NCBI RefSeq assembly: GCF_002865645.1 | Contig: NW_020194685.1 | Span: forward strand, 3,001,363 to 3,065,362 | From: Hyaloscypha bicolor E | Taxonomy: Eukaryota; Ascomycota; Leotiomycetes; Helotiales; Hyaloscyphaceae | DNA: 64,000 nucleotides | Direction: 5' to 3' | Shown here: positions 47,154 to 58,155 of the stretch, piece by piece | Numbering within the stretch: position 1 is the stretch's first letter | Layout: the number at the start of each line of letters is the position of its first letter | Notes under the pieces: generated by a model | The model's input: the letters and a program-made list of their open reading frames with translations, nothing else | Database searches by the model: none | What the model was told of the DNA's origin: nothing | Translations under genes and position numbers: made by a program

Positions 47154-48403
47154 TTGTCCAAATCCGATATAGACGGGCGCGTTTGGCGACATCCTGTTAG
47201 CCTAACGTTTTTGACTTCATATCTTCAGTCAGCAAATGTCACATTAGCAGCTCCTCGACCGAAGTCCCAACTGACAGATATTCCCAAGAGGCATGCAATG
47301 TTACGATTGGAAAAGAGGTACACAGATCTGAAGGAAGCTTCAATTCAGCTCCAGGCAGTATGGGCAAAAACTACTCAAGCTACTCAAGCTACTCTAGAGT
47401 AGTCTTGAGTAGAGTAGAGTAGAGTTTGAGTAGCGTAATATGGTACTTGAGTAAAGTAGAGTAGAGTACTACTCTAGAGTAATTTAAGAGTAGTCACGTG
47501 CAATTTATATAAATATAATAAATAAATAAGGTATCTATTAAGTAGTACTATATAATTTAAGCTAGAGCTTATATAAGGCTATTTAAATACTACTTTTCTT
47601 TTATAAAAACAGATTTTTTTCTCTCGAAATCTTTTTCTAATTTGTTTTTAAATAATTCCTAGCTTTTTAAGTAAGATATTATCTTAATAATACTCTTATT
47701 AAATCTATTATATAATTTAGATAATAAGAGTATCTTAAGAGAAAAGTTTGCCTTGAATAGCCGAGAAAGCCTAAGAATATATTAAGGTTTTATCTTACTT
47801 ACTAAGCCTTGCCATTACTTAATTAAATAATATAGTGGCGCTAAACTCGGGTTACCCCGGAGCCTTATCTAATTAGGCTAATATATTATATATAATATTA
47901 TATGTGGTATTACGTGTATACTAATTAATTACTCTAGAATATTCTAGAGTAGTTGAGTAAAGTATTGAGTAGAGTATAAGTAGTGAGAAATTTATTTGAG
48001 TAGAATATGAGTAGGGCCTACTACTCTACTCTACTCTACTTATTTCCCACACTGGCTCCAGGGAAATAGACAGAACGAACGCAGATATCGAACGTCGAAG
48101 AGTCCACAGAGCTCGTACTTCATAGAGACACAGGATGCGCTGTGGACCGATACTTATAATGTATTACAAGAAGCTCAACATTTTCGGACTCATGTATCAA
48201 ATTCTTGCACTAATATACGACTCTCTCTTAGATACTCTCCTTTGCATACCCGTGTTTGTGTAACTCGGCACTTAAACAATCAAGCACGACAATCGCAGCA
48301 CATCGAAGCAAAACGATACCCTAAATCGATAACGCTATGGTTCTTGAGGGGCAGGCTAATAGGTGTATGGGTGGATAAAGAGGGATGCGACTGGTTTCTA
48401 TGA
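47154..48403 (+). pseudogene. Open frame interrupted by a hAT-like insertion
   Basis: The frame at 47154-47355 (containing RHAMLRLEKRYTDLKEASI; first ATG 47298) is cut by the 699-bp element at 47356-48054. After one copy of the 8-bp target duplication is discounted, the same frame continues from 48063 for about 113 codons to a TGA at 48401-48403. The remaining open frame is about 180 codons with no recognised domain and no ATG near its 5' end, so it may be an exon of a larger lost gene. Confidence 0.4.
47356..48054. mobile_element. Non-autonomous hAT-like DNA transposon with 8-bp TSD
   Basis: The 699-bp element starts CAGTATGGGCAAA and ends with the inverted counterpart (reverse complement CAGTGTGGGAAAT). 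It is flanked by a perfect 8-bp direct repeat GCTCCAGG (47348-47355 and 48055-48062). The CAGTG-type terminus and 8-bp duplication are hallmarks of hAT elements. Subterminal zones are packed with GAGTA/TACTC pentamers (47386-47500 and 47930-48045), as expected of transposase-binding repeats. The interior is very AT-rich and has no transposase frame. Confidence 0.8.
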
Positions 48404-49540
48404 TCCGCGGTCTAATACCTAGTCCCCTGGGACCAACAAGTACTAAAAATACTGCAAAATACCCCAGATACTGTGGGAGGGAAACTGCGACAAGACAAAA
48501 ACCCACATAAAGTACACCAGAGCGCAAAACGTGACTTAACAGCAAAACAACAAATCAAAAGTGTAAACAGTAAAGCATAAACAGTGTACAGTGTGCAAAA
48601 GCTCAATTGGTTGAATACTCAGGAGGGATTGTTCTCTAGGACTACAGAAAAACCAGCTTTCTTATGTGATTTCCGCAAGTCACGTGCAAAAGGCCGCGGC
48701 CTTTGCCATGTGACCAAAACCTCAAAACCGCCAAAACAACATGATTTTTGGAGAGTACGGCCTGCCGTACCACAATACTCAGGTACAGGTTGATTTAAGG
48801 ACGCTACGGCAACTATTTTTTTTTCTTTCTCAAAATCAAAAAACCAAGAATCGCGATTTTTTTAATAGCCACATTTTATATGGAAAACACACCTAATTAT
48901 GGCCAAATACGCAATTCCCATATATTATAGTCAAATGCGCCCAGTACTATTACTCTGTCCTCGCTTTTTTAAACTGCCCCCGATTATCTCTACATTTTGA
49001 TTGCCTATTTCCCGGCCTATAATTACTATCTCCTGGTAATTCCTTCCCTCCATTATTAAGATCTGAATTGTTATTGTCATTGCTTAATATAACCACTTCC
49101 CGCTTCCTCTTTAATATAGACTTCAGAGAAGGTTGAGGGGATTTAGTAAGTGGAGCAGAAGCGAAGCCTAGTAAAAACATCAGATCTACTAGTATATGAG
49201 CCCGTATCAGGCGAGAATCTTGGCCTCTCTAAAGTCCATTTCCATTTTCCGGACCTGAGCACCCGCCGGTTTACCCTGGAACTTATTTGCCTCGGGCACA
49301 ATAATTGCCTTGCCTATTCTACGCCCCAGAACTAGAGCTCTTATATATAAACTTATACACACAATTATTTAGACATTATTAAAACTCTAAAATCTGTTAA
49401 TAATCCTATTTAATACACGGGATAATGGGGGCAGAGGGCGTTGGGGGAGGAGGGGGGCGTATGCGATTCTAAGGCTAAATCGGTTCCTTAGTAATAAACT
49501 CGGGAAATGCCAAGCGCTAAGCCAAAAAAAAAAAAAAGAT
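48404..49540. other. Repeat-rich spacer
   Basis: AT-rich with homopolymer runs. A minus-strand frame at 48950-49180 (SLKSILKRKREVVILSND, Asn-rich) lacks a domain and may derive from a transposon. Confidence 0.35.
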
Positions 49541-49546
49541 TCTGCC

Positions 49547-49596
49547 ATCGACACCCCTAATCGACACCGGGGGGGGGAGTCGTTTTACTTTTTCCC
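49547..49596 (-). repeat. Third copy of the GTGTCGATTAGGGG terminal motif
   Basis: The reverse complement reads GGGGAAAAAGTAAAACGAC, a G/C run, then GGTGTCGATTAGGGGTGTCG. It matches both ends of the element at 8060-8678. No partner end is visible nearby, so it appears as a solo terminus abutting a gene fragment. Confidence 0.55.
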
Positions 49597-49977
49597 CGGC
49601 GGCGGGATGCATCTTGGGAGGTGCGCTGGCGTCGTGAGGGGTTGCGGCCTCTGCGGCCGTCTCCTCGTCAGAACGCATGCCCAAGGCTTCGGAGTGGAGG
49701 TGCTCGTGCTCCTGGACATGGGCAGCTGGAACTCGAGATTGTATATCGTCTTGTCCCGAATCTTGGTACGTTTTAGGAAGCCTTGAAAGGGCCATTCCTG
49801 ATACTCCGCGTATAGTGCCAACTCCACCGTAACCGAGGGACTCCGAGAGGTTCGCGAAGGATGGTGGTCGTCGTTAGCGACGGGTGCCGGCTCATCAGGT
49901 AGTGTCGGAGCGTTATTGGTCGAGGGAAGCCTCCGCCGTTTCGCAGGTCGTGGATCCTCCTTCGTCGCCTGTGACAT
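49585..49977 (-). pseudogene. Frameshifted fragment of an unidentified repeated gene
   Basis: Begins MSQATKEDPRPAKRRRLPST and contains LYAEYQEWPFQGFLKRTKI and DKTIYNLEFQLP. At about 49750 the likely continuation moves to another frame (HVQEHEHLHSEALGMRSDEE), consistent with loss of one base in CTGCCCATG. The frame then ends at the inverted-repeat terminus. The NLS-like PAKRRRLPS and the conserved-looking core suggest a decayed nuclear protein from a multicopy family. Identification is not certain. Confidence 0.4.
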
Positions 49978-50204
49978 GGCGCTCCTTTGACGCCCCCTAA
50001 GGCCACCCGCTAAGCCCTTTTAGGTGACCGAAGGCCCCCCTTGGCGCGACACCGAAAGCTGATCTTGAACACATCGAACACATCGGGTACTTGCGACACC
50101 GATAATCAAGATGTGATTACTACATAAATGCCTCCTTGGATCGTTTTTTATGCTTATTTTCCATGAAGCATCTCATTCAATTCATTCCATCTTTTCTCCG
50201 AAAA

Positions 50205-51857
50205 ATGGCAGACCCTGCTGCCAGCCAGAAGCCTGAATTCCAGGTGCCAACCTACACCATCAGCTATGCTTCCGATGGCACACTTCAATTCGATCCACCG
50301 CAAGGCTCCGGAGAGCTCGCGATTGCTCTAAGTATCCATTTTCCATTGCAGAAAACCCTCGAGGAGAAGCTACGAGCAGCACAACTCTCTTTCCTGCGCA
50401 GCCAGCAGCTGCAAATGCCTGCAGCATCGCAAGAGATTCTCACCGCAGGCCCAACTGCAACATTAATTCAGCCTCAAACTCAAGGAGAGACCTCAGCTAC
50501 TCGGGTCGAACAAGTTCCGCAAGATGACGCACAATTTCACCAGTTTGACTCGACCACGCAAGAATCCACAACATCTTCGCAACCAGCCAATCAGTCCAAC
50601 TCGAAAAAGCGACCTAGAAAGTCGCGCGCCAAAGCGGCAACACAAGCGAAAAGCTCATTCTCGCAGAATCAGCATGTTTGGGATCTCAATTCAGGAGAAA
50701 CGACACAGAAGAGGACCAGAAGAACCCTCGCAGCAGAGGAAGCGATACAGGTTGCCGCGAATCGAGGAAATATCTGTGACCATCACAGGGCGACTAGAAC
50801 GAAGGTGAGTGAACAATCGCCTTGTCAAGAGATAACTTTGAGAAGATGCTGATGGTGCCAGTGTGACCCGACGAAGTGTCCTGACAACAAAATCTTCCGG
50901 CAAAGCATGCTTCCACCTCCTTCGCCGCCTTCTGATGCTTCTATTCCGAGCTTTTTGAGTAGTTCAAGCAGCTGTCACCGGAAAGAATGCGCAGCTGCAG
51001 GAACCCCTTCGCACCCCCCTGATCTTGACCACCTGGCTCCTGGTATAAGACTAGTTGCCAACCAAAACGCTGGCCCTGTGACCACGGTTAACAGACCGGA
51101 AGACGCTCGTTGGAGGGATAACTTGGGAGCGGTCGATGCATCTATCTTTCTCACGGTCTTTGAAGCTTCACCTCCTGGGTATAGCCTCGATTCCAGCTCA
51201 TATCAATCCTTTCCACATATCCCTTCGCCTTCTAAGTACAACCTCGATTCCGGCTCATATGAATCCTTTCCACCCCCGCCTCCGCAACCTCGGCGTTACA
51301 ATCTGGAGATAAAGGCTGATGGAGATAAGAAGAAGCAGAAAGAGGAACCAGCAGCAGCTTATCCTGGCGGCATGCCTGAAGATGATAATGGTGGAGATGA
51401 TAATGGTGGAGATGGTGGTGGTGGAGGAGGATTCAGCGGCAAGCACCACGGTGGAAAAGACAGCGAAGAAAACGGGGACGGTGGTGCTTCTGGAGGAACA
51501 ACTGGAAGTGGAAGCAACGGGTCGTCCTGGAACGACCCATTTTTTGGTTTCAGTGGGGAAAATGGATGGTATTCCTCAATGGTTGCAGTCTTCATGCTGG
51601 TATGGCTTGCAATGCCTAACGGCATGCGGACTTCCTTAGCGAGATTACAGTCTTTGGTCATGGAGACTCCCTCTTCGCTGGCTATTGCTCCTTTGCAAGA
51701 GGACGCACATCTTGCGGTGCACGATGGACCTGCGGGTATACCACCTCAGGTACCCAAAGGCTGCGTCATCGGCACATCTTCATCAGCAGCCTCCATTTTA
51801 CTGGACGCCATCTCTAACTGGTCTTACTTTTGTCTACTAAGTTCAGCTATACTTTGA
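50205..51857 (+). CDS. Hypothetical protein with Cys/His cluster, Gly-Asp-rich region and hydrophobic segment
   Basis: Two exons, 50205-50804 and 50862-51857, with a 57-nt intron (GTGAGT...TGCCAG); 531 aa from MADPAASQKP (an ATG at 50163 is possible). Residues ~165-180 are basic (SKKRPRKSRAKAA). A Cys/His cluster spans the splice: C191, H193/H194, C201 and C206 (NICDHHRATRTK|CDPTKCPDNK), similar to the short zinc-binding motif seen in some fungal proteins. Exon 2 has two imperfect copies of a Y-N-L-D-S-x-S-Y-x-S-F-P unit, a Gly/Asp-rich region encoded by (GATGATAATGGTGGA) repeats, and one hydrophobic stretch (WYSSMVAVFMLVWLAM). No known function. The 3' end could continue through another intron. 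Confidence 0.65.
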
Positions 51858-52809
51858 CGACAGTGAATCAACGACAGAACTATTTGGCATAGGGGTCGTT
51901 TCTACCTCGCACTTTCTTTACTGTTGGTACTGCTACGGCTTTCTAAAGTTGGTAATTATAGTAGGAATCTGCAATTGGAACTTTGAAGGCCCAGGTCCCT
52001 TCACATATCTTAGCATATCGTTCATATACATGGTCAGCACTTTCAAGCTTTCTGGAACTGCGGCAAGGCCAGATGTTAGGTGATCCCATTTGTCCAACAG
52101 CCGTTTGACCTTCTCTGTATCTCCATCCGCCGCAGCCCGTGCAAGGACAATCTCATCATCGATCAAGAAAATTGACTTGGGGCACGAAGGGCAGTTAGCC
52201 CGTCTCGAAAACGGACTTAACCAAACAGGGCCTCGTGTGCCATGGACGGACACACAGAGCGGAGCGTCACACCTCCTCCCCGCTAAATATAAGTAATGGA
52301 AGTTATTTGGAAGTCTATAAGCAAAGACCTTAGATTATTATAAAATGAATAGTTATTTGAGGAGTATTACTTGCCCCTCTTTTTATTTTATTACTTTAAT
52401 ATAATAAGGCTAACTTAAGACGGTTTAGCGACCTTAGTATAAAGACTTTTCCGTACCACCTATATTGCGATTAGTAAAGATAGCGTTAGAATCGTCACAA
52501 GCCTCGAAATTTCGATATCTAGAGGAGAAATGTGCTATTTTCTTTAGGCTTCTCATAGCGGAAGACAAGGGTTGACTACGACCCTCTTCCGAATCGGGGG
52601 AGAGGCGCGAGCAGTTTTTCCGCATCTTGGCAGCCACGGTGTTTTCGGTTGGCCAAACCTAGCCCTAAAAGTCAATCTTGATGTCGTGAATTTGCGTACT
52701 GCTTATAGCTATAAAATTGAAACTTGGATCACTCAATTGAGCTGCTGGCAACGTAACTCTATCCCAAGATTATCTCCTTCTACATCGCTCCGGGGTCAAG
52801 GCAAGTATT
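51858..52809. other. Intergenic with a possible ankyrin-like scrap
   Basis: A minus-strand frame at 51933-52253 contains LARAAADGDTEKVKRLLDKW, one ankyrin-like unit, but it is only 106 codons with no further repeat and is probably a fragment. The remainder is AT-rich and unassigned. Confidence 0.3.
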
Positions 52810-53340
52810 GACAGCTTCTTGCAGTATTTGCCCAATCCCGCGTCTCTCTGCACCTTGAAACTCTCGTCCCACTTCAGAAACATTACCCAGTAAAAGTCCC
52901 AGCCTTGCCCCATGGGCTCCTAATCTCTTCTAGTGCCGAACCACCCATCAGATCTTTGCACTCAGACAGGATAATGAATTCTGCTCTCCTCCCTTGGCCA
53001 ATTGAAACAAGCTTATCATCCAGATGAACGGATCCGACAAACTTCTCGTCCCGATGAACCATTCTTCCTCGCAAGCATTTATATTCATATTTCGAAGGGT
53101 TCTTAGCGTCAAATGAGACAACTTTGTCCACTTCGCGAATTCTAAAGTGAAGTGACAATGTCCAAAACTGGGGTCGTATGTGGTTTTTGGACAACGGAGG
53201 AGGAAGGACGACATCAGGTGATGGAACTGCCGACTTCCCCTCAAGAAGACCTGGAGAGCTTCGGCATCAGAAGTGAACGCGAGCTCGATACTGTAGTTTC
53301 TGGTCTGCAGATTCTCGAACGGGATCCCACATAGGATCAT
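52810..53340 (-). pseudogene. C-terminal remnant of a HET-type protein
   Basis: Minus-strand frames contain KYEYKCLRGRMVHRDEKF, SVHLDDKLVSIGQGRRAEF, FIILSECK and, in another frame, VMFLKWDESFKVQRDAGLG. These resemble the C-terminal beta-rich part of HET-domain proteins (a 'vmll-W-x-...-R-x-G-x-G' ending). Frames are broken, and no HET core (S-x-C-W) is present upstream. Confidence 0.45.
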
Positions 53341-54028
53341 TCTTACCCGACTGAGCTACTTTCCGCCAGCGTATCCAAGTTCATTCGTTGAGCCACCACT
53401 GACCCCCCATCTACCAAATGGGTGGAATTCAGTTCACAGAGCGGTACTGGTCCGATCTAGCCAGCTTACGACTAGCTTGGGAATTCCTTTCGCCGTTTCA
53501 ACGCGGCGTAGTGGCCAGTGAACAGGCAGAAGAAATCGAAAGCGCAAGCGGGAACCCCTGCGAGAAACTGGTCATCCGATCGCATTTCGAGAATACGCTG
53601 CAGTCCAGCAAAAGCATTTCGCGCTTCTTATGCAACGCTCCACCGTGTTATTGAGATACTGTTTAGGGAACCTGCGCCTAACAGGCTTGGTGCTAAGTAC
53701 CACACTCCAACGAGTTGAGTGACGGTCTTTGAACTATGTAGAATGGGAGTGGAGCGATGAGGGCATTTTTGGGGTAGTTCCGGTTTGGCTAGTCATGAAC
53801 GCTTACTAGAGACCGAATGTGTAACCGATTTCCCAACTTAAATCCCGCCCCTATGGAAAATCCTACTTTAAGCGAAAACTACCCCGACTTTAAAAATTAA
53901 TATTGAATCAACTATAAACTATGGCTATTAAGACTCTCTCACAAGAACTATAAGACATTCGCAGAAAGGTGGAACGAAGAAGAAAGGGGATCACCTGCCA
54001 GTAGCTATCAAAGATCACCATCTTCTCC

Positions 54029-54072
<44 letters not shown>

Positions 54073-55265
54073 ATATTTCCAAAGCTCACTTTCTAAGATG
54101 GCTACTATTCAATTGAACTCTAGGAATCTTGGTCTATATAACTCTCCATGCAGCTTCATATCTACATAGCGTAAAAGGTCAATCCTCGACCAGAGACAAA
54201 TGAAAGGTACCGCTAGCAAAGAGTTTCTTTTCCTCTCTCTCCGTACGACACAACATAACTAACATGAGCAACAGCTCCAGACCCTATTTGAAGTAATCAA
54301 TCCCCAACTCGGGATCCTATCGTCCCATCCTCCGAATATCTCAGCGCTATCGATGCCGAAAATGCGGTGCAGGGCTGCAATTTGCTGCCTCCCAACCCCG
54401 TAATACAAGATTCCACGAAGTCTATCGAAAGCAATGACATTGACAACAAATTCGTCAATATAGACGAGCTCCTTTCAGACGTGTAGTAAAGGGGCATTTT
54501 CAACAAGTAGTACAGCTGGAAAGAACGACGTCGGGGCTCGAAGTGGCAGGTCTGCTGCTTCTAGCCACTCGACAGCAGAAAGCACTCAAGATGAGCAAAC
54601 TTTAATTCCAAATTTAGTTACGTATTCTTGCTCATGAATTTAGATCTGGCTATATCGAGTAAGGACGTATGCGTAGGCGTCAATTTCGAAATAAACCTGG
54701 GTAGTCTTAATGCCGACCTCGAAGCCAGAAGTAAATCTAATTCTCAACGTGTTACGGGTGAAGAGCCAGCAGATGAGAATGGCTTTGGCGCAAGTACTAC
54801 ACGCACATCGAGTCTGTCCGACACCAGCCATACAGACAGCGGTATTAATAACTTCTAAGGTCACGGAGCACTATCGAATTCATGAGACGAAAAAACAGCA
54901 AGCTGAACGCACACAACTTCCCTGCTGTCAACCCAACGACCAGGACCTGGCAAGCAACCACCCTTGCGGAGAATACTGTTTGCGGGCCAGCCGAAAGTTG
55001 CACGAAGCCAACGAAGTTAACGCAAAGACCACCATTTAGTTGGACGCGGCTCGAAAACTCAACGACGCCGACAATGAAATCGAACGCGATCTTAAGCTCT
55101 GTTGCGGTCGAAACTTATTCCGTGTGAGAAGGACGGAAAATGGTTCTACGGGATGGAGAGTTGTTGTATGACAAACTTCTGTTCAATTCATCCTTCGCAC
55201 GAACTACTGCGCAAAAAAAATAGCCAGGTGGACTGAAAGATAAATGTGATCCTGTGATGCTACGC
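53341..55265. other. Gene-poor region with (CAA)15
   Basis: No gene supported. A perfect CAA microsatellite of about 15 units lies at 54028-54072. Short Ser/Thr-rich frames at 54628-55130 switch frame and contain stops, possibly remains of a decayed gene. Confidence 0.4.
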
Positions 55266-57572
55266 CTACACAATATAACTTGTGATTTTTGTTTGTTTAT
55301 TCAGGAAATGAAGGATCTGCTTAACTCCTTTCTTCGGATAGGAAATTCTCATGTAGCCCTCTCGCTTGAACACCAGTGAGAGTGGATCTACTCTCGACAA
55401 ACCCAGCCCAACAATATCACCGTACTCCAGTTGTGCGAAGGGTAGAAAATAGCTCGGGTAATTGTCATCAGGACCTATGTCAGGTATCCAACAACCGTGG
55501 TCCAAACTGATGCTCGGGAGGACTTGGAATGTGCAATGTTTCCCCTGAACTCGTCCATATTCACTTTCAAAGTCGTACTCAACTTTACGGAGTTCCATTG
55601 GAGTGCCAGAAACTCGAAGGGCGATTGGTCTCCCACCAGACGAAACATTCCTATTTTTAAGACACTCCACGTCTCCATCTTCCACGTCAACCTCGACGAA
55701 ACGCTTAAGGATTGGGACGGATAACCGCCATATTTTACATTCGACAGACGCCCATGACCAACTTGGTGAGATACCAGTTCGATAAGACCCGCTCGATAGC
55801 GGCGTTCTTTTCCAAAGAAGCTCCGTGAATAGAAATGGCACCCAGAGCCCACCGGAGTTCTGCCAGTTGGTTCGCGCTTGTATTGCCGAGATAACGGCAG
55901 ATATCGCGGCGAGCCTGTCGGACTTGAATGTCAGATTTGTCTTGAGGTACTCGCTGAATATGCGACCCCAGGCTTCACGGATTTTGACCAGCTCATCATC
56001 AGTAGCTGCTAATTTTCCTTTTGACTCGATGATTGCATTGAAGAAGTCCGATTTGATTGTGCTAAGTGGAGTAGCATGTCCTGCCCCATTGAATTCGACC
56101 TGCCTAGTCTCTCGGCACTCCCAGGCTACAGTGCGCCCGAGAATAACCGTTCTGGGTGGGAGAATTCGCTCCTGCACCACCCAACCCCTCGTATATAACG
56201 GGGGTACTCTGTAGAGAGTAGGGTGAGGGCAACCCGAATAGATGACAATCGCCTGCTTTTTAGAGGTGCGGGCCAGTTCACATTTGGCGTACATCAACGG
56301 GTCCCTGCAAGCGTATAGCCCTTCGTCACTGTGCTTAGCATCCAAAGCAGCGATCGAGATGAAACAGTTCTGATAGATGCCGTACATTGATTGAACCTCG
56401 TGCGCCATATCCTCCGTTGAGTCCTGGACGATGCACAAGGAATCGACCCAGAGCCACCTTAGGCCTAATCCGGCGGTGAAGTGAACGGCATCCTGGATCG
56501 TCTTGGGGAGTGTACTGACTGACACTCCGACTTCGAGGGTCGAGGCATTGGACCTATTCAGCTGCAGCTTGGACTTGCCACCCCAACAGTAACTCAAGGT
56601 TGCATATTTCAGGTCGGGTGGAGATAGCACAAGGACTCGAACAATACGGACGAACTGAAGCTGTTGAACGTTCTCTAGGTCGATTAGCCTGGCTGGCAGG
56701 ACTCCATCTGTTGGAGTCTTACACTTGGCATGTGAAGCGCCACAACGTTTGATCCAGTTCATGGTCTGTTGCAAGACCTTATGGGATAAGGTTTTGAGCG
56801 GTAGCGATGACGTTAGAACTGGAATAGGGGTAACCAAGCCTGCCACAGGGAGTGATCCGAATGCAGCATCGCAGCACGCCTTTCGACGCAGCCAGTCTCG
56901 TATCGCACCGCCCCCTGAGTCGTGAGTGAGTATTTCCCCGCCGACCCCATTCGCAGGAATCTTCGGTGTGGATTTTGATACCTTTTTTGCTGGCGGACCA
57001 TTGGTAGATGAATGCAGGGACAGGTACAGGCGATCGCCCTTGTAATTTGGATTCTTCATAGAGGCGGTAAGATACAAGAAACAGCTGGACGAGGACTTGA
57101 GGACGACTGCTAGGTCTTTGGCCTTTCTTAACGAATCTGCCAAATAGGGAAGGTGCTGTGTTCCCTGATGGCGTAGAAAGACAGTCCACAAGAGAGTGCA
57201 GAGGTGACAGCCTTGTAGGTATGAATTCTCGAGCTCGCGGCCCGATACGTGGTGATTAAATTTACGTCTAGTTCGCAGAAATCGGTCTTGCTTCAAGCGA
57301 TGGAAGTTCGATTCTAACCAGGTCCGGATCTGCTGACATTGTGTACATAAGAGCGAAGTCTGCACGCTCTCATCGATCAAGCCGAGTATGTTGGTCTTGG
57401 CGATTGAGCAAAACTCTGTACAGCCGTGCACTGGGCGGGCTAGCTGAGCTAAGGTCGGAGAGTCCATTTGCACGCCCCGTCGAACATTTACGTGTACATG
57501 TATGTGTTTGGCAATCACCTCTGTTGCGCACAGCAAAGGTTTCGGTGGATAGAGGTGAAGGGGTGTCCGCAT
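55266..57572 (-). CDS. HET-domain protein (second copy type)
   Basis: Single exon, 768 aa from ATG 57572; an internal ATG at 57467 (MDSPTLAQLARPVHG) may be the true start. Cys-containing segments (SLLCTQCQQIRTW, GCHLCTLLW) lie near residues 73-130. The HET core begins YATLSYCWGG at 323-332, then LPKTIQDAVHFTAGLGLRWL, WVDSLCIVQDSTEDMAHEVQ and MYGIYQNCFISIAALDA. RGWVVQERILPPRTVILG and WECRE follow, and the C-terminus has SWSWASVECKIW. It is full length and intact. It is not a close copy of the HET gene at 3188-5596: the N-termini and spacing differ. It is divergent from the coiled-coil gene that starts at 58156. Confidence 0.93.
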   Translation of the reverse strand: MRTPLHLYPPKPLLCATEVIAKHIHVHVNVRRGVQMDSPTLAQLARPVHGCTEFCSIAKTNILGLIDESVQTSLLCTQCQQIRTWLESNFHRLKQDRFLRTRRKFNHHVSGRELENSYLQGCHLCTLLWTVFLRHQGTQHLPYLADSLRKAKDLAVVLKSSSSCFLYLTASMKNPNYKGDRLYLSLHSSTNGPPAKKVSKSTPKIPANGVGGEILTHDSGGGAIRDWLRRKACCDAAFGSLPVAGLVTPIPVLTSSLPLKTLSHKVLQQTMNWIKRCGASHAKCKTPTDGVLPARLIDLENVQQLQFVRIVRVLVLSPPDLKYATLSYCWGGKSKLQLNRSNASTLEVGVSVSTLPKTIQDAVHFTAGLGLRWLWVDSLCIVQDSTEDMAHEVQSMYGIYQNCFISIAALDAKHSDEGLYACRDPLMYAKCELARTSKKQAIVIYSGCPHPTLYRVPPLYTRGWVVQERILPPRTVILGRTVAWECRETRQVEFNGAGHATPLSTIKSDFFNAIIESKGKLAATDDELVKIREAWGRIFSEYLKTNLTFKSDRLAAISAVISAIQARTNWQNSGGLWVPFLFTELLWKRTPLSSGSYRTGISPSWSWASVECKIWRLSVPILKRFVEVDVEDGDVECLKNRNVSSGGRPIALRVSGTPMELRKVEYDFESEYGRVQGKHCTFQVLPSISLDHGCWIPDIGPDDNYPSYFLPFAQLEYGDIVGLGLSRVDPLSLVFKREGYMRISYPKKGVKQILHFLNKQTKITSYIV

Positions 57573-58155
57573 TCTGGATCACAAGATGTGGGCGACAACT
57601 GCTCCGCCCTCGAAACGAGGCGCAGGTTTCGCGAGTGCTTGGCATCGAATCTAAGAGACGAAACAACCCTCGGCACTACTAATGAACGATTTGTTTGAAC
57701 AATAATCTGACATAGAAATGAACCCAATTCACCAACTTCAATAGTCTCTCACAGCCTTTCTGCAGAGAAGAATCGCACGCATGGCATTATATTAGCGAGT
57801 TGGGAAGGGGGAACAAGTGCAAGGTGGCGTGTCAGCAGCAGGATGGTTTGGAGTCAATATTTCATATCGAGATGGGGTTTGGAAGAGAGGTGTAATTTGT
57901 TATTTTGATGTTTTTCTCGACGTTTCGCCCACCGCTATTCCCCCAATAATATCTTCGGCAACAATAGTCAAGTATATTCATAATCTTCAATCTCATAAAC
58001 CTAGCTTTACCACATTCAAAGGCGGCAAGGAAGATAGGGTGAAGTCACGTGAATGTGTCTGTGCCCACGTGTTAAGTGATTCGCGCTTGACGCTCAATCT
58101 CGACGCGTCTTCCAACAACCTCAACTCTCACTCTCAACATAACCCAAGCACAACC
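57573..58155. promoter_or_regulatory. Divergent promoter region, HET / family member C
   Basis: Two CACGTG sites at 58046-58051 and 58066-58071 lie 85-110 bp before the ATG of the following gene. A pyrimidine-rich stretch precedes that ATG. Confidence 0.5.

Noticed and set aside
53281..53400. tRNA-like words on the minus strand (AGCTCAGTCGGG and GTTCGAGAATC)
   Set aside because: The acceptor stem does not pair and the T-arm does not fold; the stretch also overlaps the HET C-terminal remnant frame.
54028..54072. Regularly spaced repeat considered as a CRISPR array
   Set aside because: It is a simple (CAA)n microsatellite without spacers, in a eukaryotic genome.
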